Shown here: positions 1 to 6,539 of the stretch, piece by piece | Numbering within the stretch: the first letter of the stretch is position 1 | Layout of the letters: each line of letters opens with the position of its first letter | IMG/VR virus record: IMGVR_UViG_3300017934_000076 | Location: 1 to 20,956 of that record | Strand: one strand, 5' to 3' | Origin: a virus | DNA length: 20,956 nucleotides | The notes under the pieces: generated by a model | The model's database searches: none | What the model was told of the DNA's origin: nothing | Seen by the model: the letters and a program-made list of their open reading frames with translations, nothing else | Position numbers and translations under genes: made by a program

Positions 1-1
1 A

Positions 2-1201
2 ACTTATCCGCAAGTAACCATTATTGATCAAGAAATTCCTACTGTACAATTGGTTATTGTTATCCAAGGAAAAGTATTTTATCATGGTCCTAATCCTATG
101 GGTATTGATAAATATCCTTTCATTCCGGTATTCGCTTATTATAGGCCAGAGATGCCGTATTTCCCATGGAGAATTCAAGGGGTTGTTCGTGGATTACGGG
201 ATGCTCAATATCTATATAATCGCCGAAGAGTTATTGAATTAGATATTCTTGAAAGTCAAATTAATTCTGGATGGATCTATAAAGAGAATGCTTTGGTCAA
301 TCCAAAAGATGTTTTCTTATCAGGCCAGGGAAGAGGATTAGCTCTTAAAGAAGAAGCACAAATGACTGATGTGCAACAAATTCAAGCGCCTAATGTGCCA
401 GCTTCTATGATTCAGCTTTCAGAATTATTAGCTAAAGAAGTCAGTGAAATATCGGGTGTTAATGAAGAATTACTTGGTAGCGCGATTGATGACAAAGCTG
501 GAATCTTATCTATGCTTCGCCAAGGTGCCGGATTGACTACCCTACAAGTGTTATTTGATAATTTGGATGCTGCACAAAAATTACTTGGCCATTTGATTCT
601 TGATCTTATTCAAGCAAATTTCACTCCTGGAAAAGTACAAAAGATCCTTGAAACAGAACCGCCATCACCGCAATTCTATAATAAAGCATTTGGTAAATAT
701 GGTGCGGTCGTTGAAGAAGGACTTAATACTACTACCCAAAAACAAATGCAGTTTGCTCAATTGTTACAATTGCGTGAAGCTGGAGTTCCTGTTCCAGATG
801 ATGTACTTATAGAATCATGTACCATTCAAAACAAAAAACAATTAACTGAATCTATTCAACAATCACGTATGCAACAACAACAAATGCAACAACAACAAGT
901 ACAAGCTGCCGTTGCAGAACAAATGGCGCGTACCAATTTGGCTAATGCACGAGCTCAAGCTGATACTGGTTTAGGTATGGAACGCATTAGTCGTATCCAA
1001 GAAAATCAAGCTTTGGCTGTGGAACGTCAAGCTGCTGCTAAAAAAGATGATGAAGTTGGCTTGTTGAATTTAGTAAAAGCATTAAAAGAAATTGATACGA
1101 TTGATATCGATCAAGTACAAAAATTAGTCACTCTTGCAAACATCGTAAAATCGCAGGAGACTAATACACAACCACCACAGCAGGGTGTTGCGGTAGGTTA
1201 G
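2..1201 (+). CDS. Portal protein, P22-like, C-terminal part (5' end outside window)
   Basis: About 399 residues are visible and the frame is open from the left edge, so the start is missing. The segment PNPMGIDKYPFIPVFAYYRP followed by a WRIQGVVRGLRDAQYLYN stretch and LVNPKDVFLSGQGRGLALK is characteristic of P22-type portal proteins, which form the dodecameric ring at the capsid vertex through which DNA is packaged and ejected. The last roughly 110 residues are Gln/Ala-rich (MQQQQMQQQQ) and predicted helical, like the C-terminal barrel or crown helices of this family. The gene opens the visible late operon and is followed by a run of small genes before the scaffold. The family call is confident from motif recognition; the exact subtype is inferred. 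Confidence 0.9.
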   Translation, partial: TYPQVTIIDQEIPTVQLVIVIQGKVFYHGPNPMGIDKYPFIPVFAYYRPEMPYFPWRIQGVVRGLRDAQYLYNRRRVIELDILESQINSGWIYKENALVNPKDVFLSGQGRGLALKEEAQMTDVQQIQAPNVPASMIQLSELLAKEVSEISGVNEELLGSAIDDKAGILSMLRQGAGLTTLQVLFDNLDAAQKLLGHLILDLIQANFTPGKVQKILETEPPSPQFYNKAFGKYGAVVEEGLNTTTQKQMQFAQLLQLREAGVPVPDDVLIESCTIQNKKQLTESIQQSRMQQQQMQQQQVQAAVAEQMARTNLANARAQADTGLGMERISRIQENQALAVERQAAAKKDDEVGLLNLVKALKEIDTIDIDQVQKLVTLANIVKSQETNTQPPQQGVAVG

Positions 1202-1261
1202 AGGATCTTATTAACCTTGCCGTCCAAAAGGATGGGCAGTAACCTAATCAAGGAGAAGCTA

Positions 1262-1714
1262 ATGGCAAGACACCATGCTTCAAAAAAACATCACAAAATG
1301 ATGAAACATCACTTAGAACATCATGCACCTATGCATGAAGCAAAAGGCCATCATCCAAGAGGCCATCATATGAAAAAATATGATACCTTACGTCATGAAC
1401 CAGATCATTTCAATGATGAAGCGCATCATGATGCAGAACCAATGGCAGGTGGACCATATCATTATGATAGAGAACGTCATGAACCGTATGCAGGCCGCGC
1501 AGGACGTCGTCATCAAGAAATGGCAGATGCTGGCATGATTCATGAAGATCATCGCGCAATTGCTAATTTACCACAGAATGTAGATATCAAACCATATCCA
1601 CAAAGCTACAAATATCTTCCTGAAGATCTTGATGATACGATTCGCGGTGTAGATCGCCAAATGGATTATGACGATAGCAAGAAGTTATCTCATTTTTATC
1701 CAAAGAAAGTTTAA
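1262..1714 (+). CDS. His-rich small phage protein, function unknown
   Basis: 150 residues. The start at 1262 is chosen because AAGGAG lies just upstream; an upstream in-frame start at 1217 has no ribosome site. Of 23 histidines, 22 lie in the first 97 residues, many as HH pairs (HHASKKHH, HHLEHH, GHHPRGHH), which suggests metal or nucleic-acid binding but proves neither. Around residues 82-105 it carries RRHQEMADAGMIHED followed by AIANLP; a similar segment recurs in the next gene, so the two are probably paralogous. It lies between portal and scaffold, where virion or assembly accessory proteins are common. No catalytic motif or membrane segment is seen. Confidence 0.8.
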   Translation: MARHHASKKHHKMMKHHLEHHAPMHEAKGHHPRGHHMKKYDTLRHEPDHFNDEAHHDAEPMAGGPYHYDRERHEPYAGRAGRRHQEMADAGMIHEDHRAIANLPQNVDIKPYPQSYKYLPEDLDDTIRGVDRQMDYDDSKKLSHFYPKKV

Positions 1715-1732
1715 TTCTATTTGGAGTAAACT

Positions 1733-2041
1733 ATGTCTATCAAGTTCAAAGCACAAATGATGGGTATGTCTCCTCGGCTAATCAATAAAACTGATCCGAG
1801 AAGATTACAAGAGCTTATGGATGCACGGATGATCCAAGAAGATGAGAATGCAATGGCAAACTTGCCACCACGCGCTATTCATCAAGAATACAGTCATAGT
1901 TATAACAATCCGTATGATGACAATGCTGCAATAAAGCCAATACCTAATCGTAATAGACGATATGTAGATAATGAAGATCGCAATCATTATATGGCTGATG
2001 CAGAAGCTGAATCGTATGGAGAACGCGTGGAGGAATGGTAA
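1733..2041 (+). CDS. Small phage protein, paralogue of the preceding His-rich protein
   Basis: 102 residues with a good ribosome site (TTGGAG) before ATG 1733. Residues about 23-45 (RRLQELMDARMIQEDENAMANLP) match the His-rich neighbour in the pattern R-R-x-Q-E-[LM]-x-D-A-x-M-I-x-E-D-x-x-A-x-A-N-L-P. The rest is rich in Asn, Asp and Tyr and has no recognisable fold. The His-rich head is absent. Its stop codon is immediately followed by the next start, so the genes are probably translated together. Function is unknown; the conserved core suggests one shared partner or structural role. Confidence 0.75.
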   Translation: MSIKFKAQMMGMSPRLINKTDPRRLQELMDARMIQEDENAMANLPPRAIHQEYSHSYNNPYDDNAAIKPIPNRNRRYVDNEDRNHYMADAEAESYGERVEEW

Positions 2042-2191
2042 ATGCCAACAATGCCTCGTGTAAAAAACAAGGCTACTAAGATTGCTTATAAGATCTTGGG
2101 TATGCCGGCAAACATTCGCTATAACAAACGGCCGTTTGATAAGAAGATTAACAAAAGATTGATCTTTGAAGAAACTGCTCGTGTACGATAA
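2042..2191 (+). CDS. Small basic protein, 49 residues
   Basis: ATG 2042 abuts the preceding TAA, with GGAGG in the end of the upstream gene as ribosome site. The product is Lys/Arg-rich (MPTMPRVKNKATKIAYKILG at the start) and ends with FEETARVR. It has no membrane segment or recognised domain. The segment KRLIFEETA is faintly reminiscent of the R-x-[LM]-I-x-E-[DE] core of the two genes before it, but too short to prove kinship. Its tight placement in the cluster and clean ribosome site are the main evidence that it is real. Confidence 0.6.
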   Translation: MPTMPRVKNKATKIAYKILGMPANIRYNKRPFDKKINKRLIFEETARVR

Positions 2192-2199
2192 TCATGCTA

Positions 2200-2240
2200 A
2201 AGAATCCTTCTTTTTAGAACAACCGGAAAGAGGGATTCTT
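2200..2240 (+). other. Long intergenic RNA hairpin without U-tract
   Basis: The arms 2200-2213 (AAGAATCCTTCTTT) and 2227-2240 (AAAGAGGGATTCTT) pair over 14 bp with one G-U, around a 13-nt loop. No T-run follows; instead the AAGGAG ribosome site of the next gene comes three bases later. This is unlike an intrinsic terminator and more like an RNase III-type processing or stabilising hairpin. Confidence 0.6.
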
Positions 2241-2253
2241 GCAAGGAGATGTA

Positions 2254-2583
2254 ATGAAAAAGAAAAAACCTGCTGCTAAAGCCGCTAAAAAAATAACCGT
2301 AGCTAAAGGCGTTAAGGTTAAACGTGGTGTTGAAGAAAAAATGCGTGCTAAAAAAGGAAGTGGTAGCGCTGGAAAATATAAAACCGTATCACCAAAGGCA
2401 TTTGCAGGTGCTTCCGGTGGAGCTTCTAAATTCAGCTTCCCCATCAATACTATTGCTCGTGCAAGGAATGCTTTAGCTCGAGCCCATTTTGCACCTTCAC
2501 CTGAAGGAATTCGTGCTAAGGTGTATAAAAAATATCCAGAATTAAAAATACGTCATATGAAACGTCATGGCGGAAAGGCTTAA
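2254..2583 (+). CDS. Lys/Ala-rich basic protein with DUF6582-like C-terminal part
   Basis: 109 residues, with start at 2254 after AAGGAG. Residues 1-45 are Lys/Ala/Val-rich and resemble a histone H1-like or nucleic-acid-binding tail. Residues about 62-100 (FPINTIARARNALARAHFAP then EGIRAKVYKKYPELK) look like the short helical segment found in DUF6582-type phage proteins; that family name is from memory and tentative. It precedes another very basic small protein. It may bind packaged DNA or other virion proteins, which is inference from charge only. Confidence 0.7.
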   Translation: MKKKKPAAKAAKKITVAKGVKVKRGVEEKMRAKKGSGSAGKYKTVSPKAFAGASGGASKFSFPINTIARARNALARAHFAPSPEGIRAKVYKKYPELKIRHMKRHGGKA

Positions 2584-2586
2584 CCA

Positions 2587-2784
2587 ATGGCTAAGAAGAA
2601 AAAGAAATCTAAGAAACTAACCAAGGTTTCTAAGGTAATGGAAGAATTTAAAGCAGGAGAATTGCATTCTGGTTCTAAAAAAGGGCCACAAGTAACTAAT
2701 CCAAAACAGGCTATTGCGATTGCTCTTTCAGAACAACGTAAAGCAAAACCTGGATCAGTAAAACGAAGAAAATCTCCGCGATAA
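2587..2784 (+). CDS. DUF6496-like small basic protein
   Basis: 65 residues, starting three bases after the preceding stop. The core VMEEFKAGELHSGSKKGPQV followed by TNPKQAIAIALSEQRKA is the hallmark of DUF6496 proteins, short Lys-rich proteins common in phages and bacteria with no established function. Both ends are strongly basic (AKKKKKSKKLTK; KRRKSPR). It is the last gene before a clear terminator, so it closes the portal-proximal small-gene cluster. Confidence 0.8.
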   Translation: MAKKKKKSKKLTKVSKVMEEFKAGELHSGSKKGPQVTNPKQAIAIALSEQRKAKPGSVKRRKSPR

Positions 2785-2814
2785 AGAAAACCTTGAGCTC
2801 TACTTTTTGTCAGT

Positions 2815-2846
2815 CCCTGTGAAGATATTCTTCATGGGGGTTTTTT
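2815..2846 (+). terminator. Rho-independent terminator after the portal cluster
   Basis: CCCTGTGAAGA (2815-2825) pairs with TCTTCATGGGG (2829-2839) over 11 bp including two G-U pairs, with a 3-nt loop, followed by G and six T (2841-2846). The next gene has its own ribosome site at 2849-2854, so it may receive read-through or a separate transcript. Confidence 0.85.
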
Positions 2847-2860
2847 ATAAGGAGACAATA

Positions 2861-3217
2861 ATGAAGTTATTATGTTTTTTACTTGGTATATTTCTTCCGA
2901 TATATACTATGAAGACTGATGAAGAAATAGATTATGATAGTTTAGAAAAAGAAACTAAACGACAAACCACCTTTCAGAAATATTTTGATAAAGGTAAACA
3001 AGAACTTTCCTTAGAAGAGAATGAACCCCCTTCTGATAATGATGAGCCACATGGTTATAGATATTTAATGAGAAAAGCTGATAAGCTTATGGCTAAAATC
3101 AATAAAGAAATAGAAACCATTGACCCAAAAAAGAAAGCTGATTTAGATAATTTACAACGTTTAGAACAAAGATTAGTTAACTTATATGCAGAAATGAATG
3201 AGTATGAATTCGCGTGA
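2861..3217 (+). CDS. Small acidic protein with hydrophobic N-terminus, unknown
   Basis: 118 residues from ATG 2861, preceded by AAGGAG. Residues 2-16 (KLLCFLLGIFLPIYT) form a short hydrophobic stretch that could be a signal or membrane anchor, although it lacks a clear cleavage box. The remainder is charged and helical, with a Glu/Lys-rich coiled-coil-like C-terminal half (about 70-118). The alternative start MKTDEE inside the gene has no ribosome site. It overlaps the next gene by about 20 bases. No family is recognised. Confidence 0.65.
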   Translation: MKLLCFLLGIFLPIYTMKTDEEIDYDSLEKETKRQTTFQKYFDKGKQELSLEENEPPSDNDEPHGYRYLMRKADKLMAKINKEIETIDPKKKADLDNLQRLEQRLVNLYAEMNEYEFA

Positions 3218-3659
3218 AACCGTAGGTAAAGTAGCACAAGATCTTATTATTAAAGATGAGAAAGTAACTCCTACTGAGCAGATGATGGAATCATTATCTG
3301 ATTATGATAAGAATATTTATGAGGCAATTGATAGAGGAAAAAAGGATTTTGCGGGAGACTTTTTTGTCGTTGTCCTCACAAAACGAGAAAAGCTTCTGCC
3401 TAATGTATTACGTAATTATTTCACCGTACGTTTAAGTTGCCCAACTCCCAATTATGATCAAACGGTCTATCAGTATATTCATAAAAATGATGCCTTAGAA
3501 TTCTTATGGACTATTCCTGATCGTTATATTTGTAACTTTATTAAAGAACATTGTATGGAATTACCACCAGAACAAAAACAGCTTATACAATTTGTTTTAG
3601 ATTTTGCTGATGGTACACTAATGCAAAAAGCAATGGTATTAAATAAGGAAATAGTATGA
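3198..3659 (+). CDS. Conserved phage protein upstream of scaffold, unknown function
   Basis: 153 residues. The start is ATG 3198 or ATG 3204, inside the end of the previous gene and with a weak ribosome site, suggesting translational coupling. The central part (DFFVVVLTKREKLLPNVLRN then a RLSCPTPNYDQTVYQY stretch and EFLWTIPDRYIC) resembles a hypothetical protein often seen next to scaffold and capsid genes of similar phages. The C-terminal FVLDFADGTLMQKA is also typical of it. No catalytic motif is apparent. It overlaps the scaffold gene by ATGA, so its level is probably tied to capsid assembly. Confidence 0.75.
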   Translation: MSMNSRETVGKVAQDLIIKDEKVTPTEQMMESLSDYDKNIYEAIDRGKKDFAGDFFVVVLTKREKLLPNVLRNYFTVRLSCPTPNYDQTVYQYIHKNDALEFLWTIPDRYICNFIKEHCMELPPEQKQLIQFVLDFADGTLMQKAMVLNKEIV

Positions 3660-4399
3660 GTGACACCCCAAAAACAGCACAACAAATATTAGAAATTCCA
3701 AGTCAAGAAGAATTACAAGAACAACCGGTTGAACAAGTTCAAGAGCCAGAAGTCCAAGAACCAGTACAAGAAGCACAGCCTAAAGAATCAGTACAAGCTA
3801 AAAACTTTGCTGCTTTGCGTCAACAAAAGGAACTTGCTGAGCGTGAACGCGATGAAGCTATTAGAATCCTGAAAGAGATGGAATCTAAAAAAGCACCTGA
3901 AGTTGATGAAGAGATTGTTCTTGGGCCTGATGATCTTGCTGAAGGTAAACATTTAAGCAAAGTCCAACAAAAGATAAAAAAATTAGAACAACAACTGAAA
4001 AATTACGAACGACAATCAGTGGAAAGCAACATTGAAACAAAACTTAAGGTCCAATATCCAGACTTTGATTCCGTTGTTTCTCGTGAGAATATAGATTCAT
4101 TACGCTCAAATTATCCAGAAATTGCTGCAACTATTAATTCTTCTCCTGATTTATATAGTAAAGCAGTATCAGCCTATACTCTTATTAAAAAATTGGGCAT
4201 AACCCCTGATACTTCCTATGATATGGATAAAGTTAAGATCCAGCAAAATGTTGCGAAGCCTAAACCTTTGGCTTCAATTTCTCCGCAACGTGGCGATAGT
4301 CCTTTATCAAGAGCTAATGCTTTTGCTGAAGGTAAATTAAGCAAAGAACTTTCAGAACAATTGTTTAAAGAAATGAATGAAGCCCGTAAAGGTTATTAA
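3656..4399 (+). CDS. Putative capsid scaffolding protein
   Basis: 247 residues, with start overlapping the upstream stop as ATGA. The N-terminal third is acidic and Gln/Glu/Pro-rich (EQPVEQVQEPEVQEPVQEAQ). Residues about 55-125 are strongly helical and coiled-coil-like (AERERDEAIRILKEMESKK; VQQKIKKLEQQLKNYERQ). The C-terminus is helical and charged. Low complexity, a coiled coil and position directly before the major capsid gene fit a scaffolding protein, which templates procapsid assembly and leaves before or during packaging. The function is inferred from position and composition because scaffolds share little sequence. Confidence 0.75.
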   Translation: MSDTPKTAQQILEIPSQEELQEQPVEQVQEPEVQEPVQEAQPKESVQAKNFAALRQQKELAERERDEAIRILKEMESKKAPEVDEEIVLGPDDLAEGKHLSKVQQKIKKLEQQLKNYERQSVESNIETKLKVQYPDFDSVVSRENIDSLRSNYPEIAATINSSPDLYSKAVSAYTLIKKLGITPDTSYDMDKVKIQQNVAKPKPLASISPQRGDSPLSRANAFAEGKLSKELSEQLFKEMNEARKGY

Positions 4400-4411
4400 A
4401 ACGCTCTCTCC

Positions 4412-4452
4412 GGTCTCTCTTTTCTTAGTCTATCTTTCGGAAAAGAGGGACC
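4412..4452 (+). other. Long RNA hairpin after scaffold gene, no U-tract
   Basis: GGTCTCTCTTTTC (4412-4424) pairs with GAAAAGAGGGACC (4440-4452) over 13 bp with one G-U and a 15-nt loop. It is followed by TTAACTTTAATTG rather than a T-run. The 3' arm shares CGGAAA(A)GAGGGA with the hairpin at 2200-2240, hinting at a common role such as RNase III cleavage or mRNA end protection. Confidence 0.55.
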
Positions 4453-4472
4453 TTAACTTTAATTGTAGCAAT

Positions 4473-4498
4473 AAAAAAGACCAGATATTGCTATCTGG
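4473..4498 (-). terminator. Leftward rho-independent terminator in the scaffold-capsid gap
   Basis: Read on the minus strand, CCAGATA, a GCAA loop and TATCTGG are followed by TC and six T. On the plus strand the A-run precedes the stem, so the signal works leftward only. No convincing leftward gene lies immediately upstream; the nearest is the antisense endonuclease inside the capsid intron, about 0.7 kb away. Confidence 0.65.
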
Positions 4499-4769
4499 CC
4501 AATCCACATCCTTTTCTTTCCCAGAAAAATCCTGAAGCATCAGAAGATTATCCAGAAACAAAAAAGAAGAGAAAATATGAGCATAATTACTGCCCCAGTC
4601 TAAAGACATTTGCATTTTTTTCAAGGAATGTTGTAGAATAAATATGCGTAATTAAAGGAGTTCGCGTCCCTTCTTTTGGTGTAATGAAGATTCACCACTT
4701 CACGACGTATATTCGGCCTCGTCAACCCAAATGTAATTAAATTTGATTAATTATTACTTTGGAGACACT

Positions 4770-5052
4770 ATGGCAATAACTACTACAAGTACTCTGCCAG
4801 CGCCGGTGCAGCAAAGTTTCAGCTATAAACTACTTTCTGTACCCGTGCCAAATATGATCCATAAAATCCCTGCTATGCGTAAAAATATGCCCAGAAATGG
4901 GGGAACTACGCTCAGAATGCGGCGTTATAATCCATTAAATACAGCTATGGTTCCATTGGGAAATACTGGTGTAACACCTCCTGCGCAGAATTTAACTGCG
5001 ATTGATATTGATGCAAAAATATCGTTTTACGGTAAAGGTGCCGTAATAGTTT
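4770..5052 (+). CDS. Major capsid protein, N4-gp56 family, exon 1
   Basis: ATG 4770 follows TTTGGAG; about 94 residues are encoded before an in-frame TAA at 5052-5054. The sequence is the N-terminal third of N4-gp56-type capsid proteins: IPAMRKNMPRNGGTTLRMRR, NPLNTAMVPLGNTGVTPPAQ and the strand ending SFYGKGAVIV. The fold stops mid-domain and resumes in frame at about 5857, so this is an interrupted gene and not a short one. Joining bases 4770-5052 to 5857-6527 gives a 317-residue protein of normal family length. The exact 5' splice position is not proven: a U at 5052 fits frame and ends in U as group I exons do, but upstream positions such as 5050 remain possible. Confidence 0.85.
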
Positions 5053-5201
5053 AATTGTAAGACCTATGTTCAATTAAACGAGCAGGTTAACACATTGTTC
5101 TTTGAAATTTCTTGGTTTTGCAGATTAATAGCCTGCTTTAAACCCGCGGTGATTGACTTGGAAGCCCTAACGTAAAGACGAGGGTGACAAGGCGCAAGTG
5201 T

Positions 5202-5681
5202 TTAGAGCTTATTGCTATAATTTCGACAATGAAGTGAACGCATTTCATCAAAATATTTTTTTCTTAAAATTAGTGTTTCTTGATCAATTGGTTGAATTCC
5301 TTGAAATCCTTTTTGCATGCCAGTTTTTTCAAATGTTTTTCTCATTTCGATCATGATTTCACATTGACGTTTTTTTATAATCAAATAAGGAAGTAATAAA
5401 TGACACAAATGTGTTAAAAGATTTCCACTTACTATCCATCTATATACTTCTTTTCGTGAATTCTGCGGAGTTTGTTTAGCGGTATATATAGTAGATCTTC
5501 CCCCAATATTTTCAACAAGCCAATCTATTAATAATTTATCAGTATTAGTAACTTCCATATTTGTTTGATAATACAAACTTCCAGTTTTAGGATTAGAACT
5601 GAAATTTCCTATATAAATGCTTCCTTCACCGTCGATAATTCCAGCTAAATAAGCTATTTGGGTTAATGTATATTGTTTCAT
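5202..5681 (-). CDS. LAGLIDADG homing endonuclease, antisense inside the capsid intron
   Basis: 159 residues. The start at 5681 (MKQYTLTQ) is chosen because AAGGAT lies six bases upstream; longer reading frames begin without a ribosome site. Residues 12-20, LAGIIDGEG, are a single LAGLIDADG motif with E19 in the catalytic acid position, so the enzyme should act as a homodimer cutting a long asymmetric site, presumably the intronless capsid gene. The motif is followed by SIYIGN and the usual beta strands and basic C-terminal half. The gene occupies the P6 loop almost exactly: its stop lies six bases from the P6 5' strand. It runs opposite to the capsid mRNA, so it cannot be translated from the late transcript. 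A maturase role is possible in the family but unlikely for an antisense product. Confidence 0.9.
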   Translation of the reverse strand: MKQYTLTQIAYLAGIIDGEGSIYIGNFSSNPKTGSLYYQTNMEVTNTDKLLIDWLVENIGGRSTIYTAKQTPQNSRKEVYRWIVSGNLLTHLCHLLLPYLIIKKRQCEIMIEMRKTFEKTGMQKGFQGIQPIDQETLILRKKYFDEMRSLHCRNYSNKL

Positions 5682-5711
5682 AATATCCTTATAGTTTAAA
5701 TGTGTATATAC

Positions 5712-5739
5712 ATTATATAACAAATAAAATAAATGTACA
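5712..5739 (-). promoter_or_regulatory. Candidate promoter for the antisense endonuclease
   Basis: On the minus strand TGTACA (5739-5734) and a perfect TATAAT (5717-5712) are separated by 16 bp. The predicted start near 5704 leaves a leader of about 20 nt before ATG 5681, with AAGGAT in it. The -35 box lies next to the P6 3' strand, so the whole expression unit fits inside the intron loop. Confidence 0.55.
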
Positions 5740-5856
5740 GCGTGAGAGACTAAGTCCATGGGGATTACAACTGTAATCAAGCGATAGTCCGAGCTTAATA
5801 GAAATATTAAGAGGAAGGAATAACAAGACTTCCCGCCTCTTTGAGGTCATTATAAG

Positions 5857-6527
5857 TAACAGGTATCTGTACACTACAAAACCAAGATCCAGTTTTAAAC
5901 GAATGCGCCGCTCGTTTAGGCGTAAGTTTAAGACAAACAGAAGACCAATTAACACGGGATATGTTAGCTGCTACCGCAGGATTTATTAACTGTACCGGTG
6001 GCGTTAATGGTGACAATCCTACTGAAATTACACGTGCTGATGTTGATGAAGTGGTACGAACATTATTGAATAATAATGCTTATACCATTATGGATAACAT
6101 TGAAGGCGAAGATAAATTCGGTACAGCGCCGGTGCGTGATGCATACTTTGCATTATGTTCTACCCAGTTAACGGGTAATTTAGATAACGTTGCAGGATTT
6201 ATTCAAAAGAATCAGTATCCTGCACCAATGAATGCTCTTCGTTCTGAATGGGGCGCAATTGGTAACCTTCGCTTCTTGGTAAGTTCAATTGGCAGTTTCT
6301 TTGCAAATGCTTCTGCATTAGGCGCAAATGTCTTTAATATTTTCTGCGTGGGTATGGAAGCATACGCATGCATAGAACAAGATGGCTATAGCGCAAGCTT
6401 TATTTATAGACCGCCAATTTACGATGGCCCATTGGCATTAAATGCATCAGTCGGCTATAAGTTTGCAGAAGTGCCCAGAATAACCAACGATTTGTGGGTC
6501 ATCAATTTACGCGCTACATTAGCTTAA
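5857..6527 (+). CDS. Major capsid protein, N4-gp56 family, exon 2
   Basis: The frame is open from 5856 onward and has a TAA at 5853-5855, marking the upstream limit. It begins TGICTLQNQDPVLNECAARL and continues SLRQTEDQLTRDMLAATAGF, the conserved segment that follows the YG-x-x-V strand in N4-gp56 capsids. Later parts include VDEVVRTLLNNNAYTIMD, the family-typical TAPVRDAYFALCSTQL, GNLRFLVSSIGS near the middle of the exon, and the C-terminal beta strands ending VINLRATLA. An internal ATG at 5961 could be misannotated as a separate gene start but has no ribosome site. The protein forms the capsid shell, and continuity with exon 1 requires intron splicing. Confidence 0.9.
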
Positions 6528-6539
6528 AAGGAGTAAATA

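Larger units (their letters stand above)
4400..4769 (+). other. Scaffold-capsid intergenic region (370 bp)
   Basis: No convincing gene is present. It holds a long rightward hairpin (4412-4452), a leftward terminator (4473-4498), and a weak rightward promoter candidate (TTGCAT 4610-4615, 18-bp spacer, TAGAAT 4634-4639) that could feed the capsid gene. The capsid leader runs to TTTGGAG just before ATG 4770. Confidence 0.5.
5053..5856 (+). ncRNA. Group I self-splicing intron in the capsid gene
   Basis: Elements traced by eye: a P1-region hairpin 5049-5057/5071-5079 spanning the 5' splice site; P2 AGCAGG 5081-5086/CCTGCT 5132-5137; P3 CCCGCGG 5143-5149/CCATGGG 5756-5762 with one mismatch; P4 CTTG 5157-5160/CAAG 5188-5191; P5 GCCCT 5164-5168/AGGGT 5181-5185; P6 GCGC 5192-5195/GCGT 5740-5743; P7 GACTA 5748-5752/TAGTC 5785-5789; P8 GATTAC 5763-5768/GTAATC 5773-5778; P9 5794-5800/5805-5811 with a GAAA loop; a further hairpin 5813-5817/5829-5833. 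P3-P8 occur in canonical order. The conserved 3' terminal G is best placed at 5856, with 5862 and 5863 as alternatives; boundaries are approximate. Without the insert in the P6 loop the intron would be about 260 nt. Confidence 0.85.

Noticed and set aside
4430-4624. Leftward 64-residue reading frame in the scaffold-capsid gap
   Set aside because: It runs through the leftward terminator and the hairpin 4412-4452, has no ribosome site, and its composition is unremarkable.
4687-4743. 18-residue rightward frame (MKIHHFTTYIRPRQPKCN) in the capsid leader
   Set aside because: No Shine-Dalgarno and no sign of a leader-peptide attenuator.
4770-6527. Capsid gene as a pseudogene broken by a stop, or as two separate proteins
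   Set aside because: Both parts are full, family-consistent halves of one N4-gp56 capsid in joinable frames, and the gap has a group I core; an essential gene would not be dead in an otherwise intact operon.
5961-6527. Independent gene starting at ATG 5961
   Set aside because: No ribosome site, and the conserved family sequence continues upstream of this Met to about 5857.
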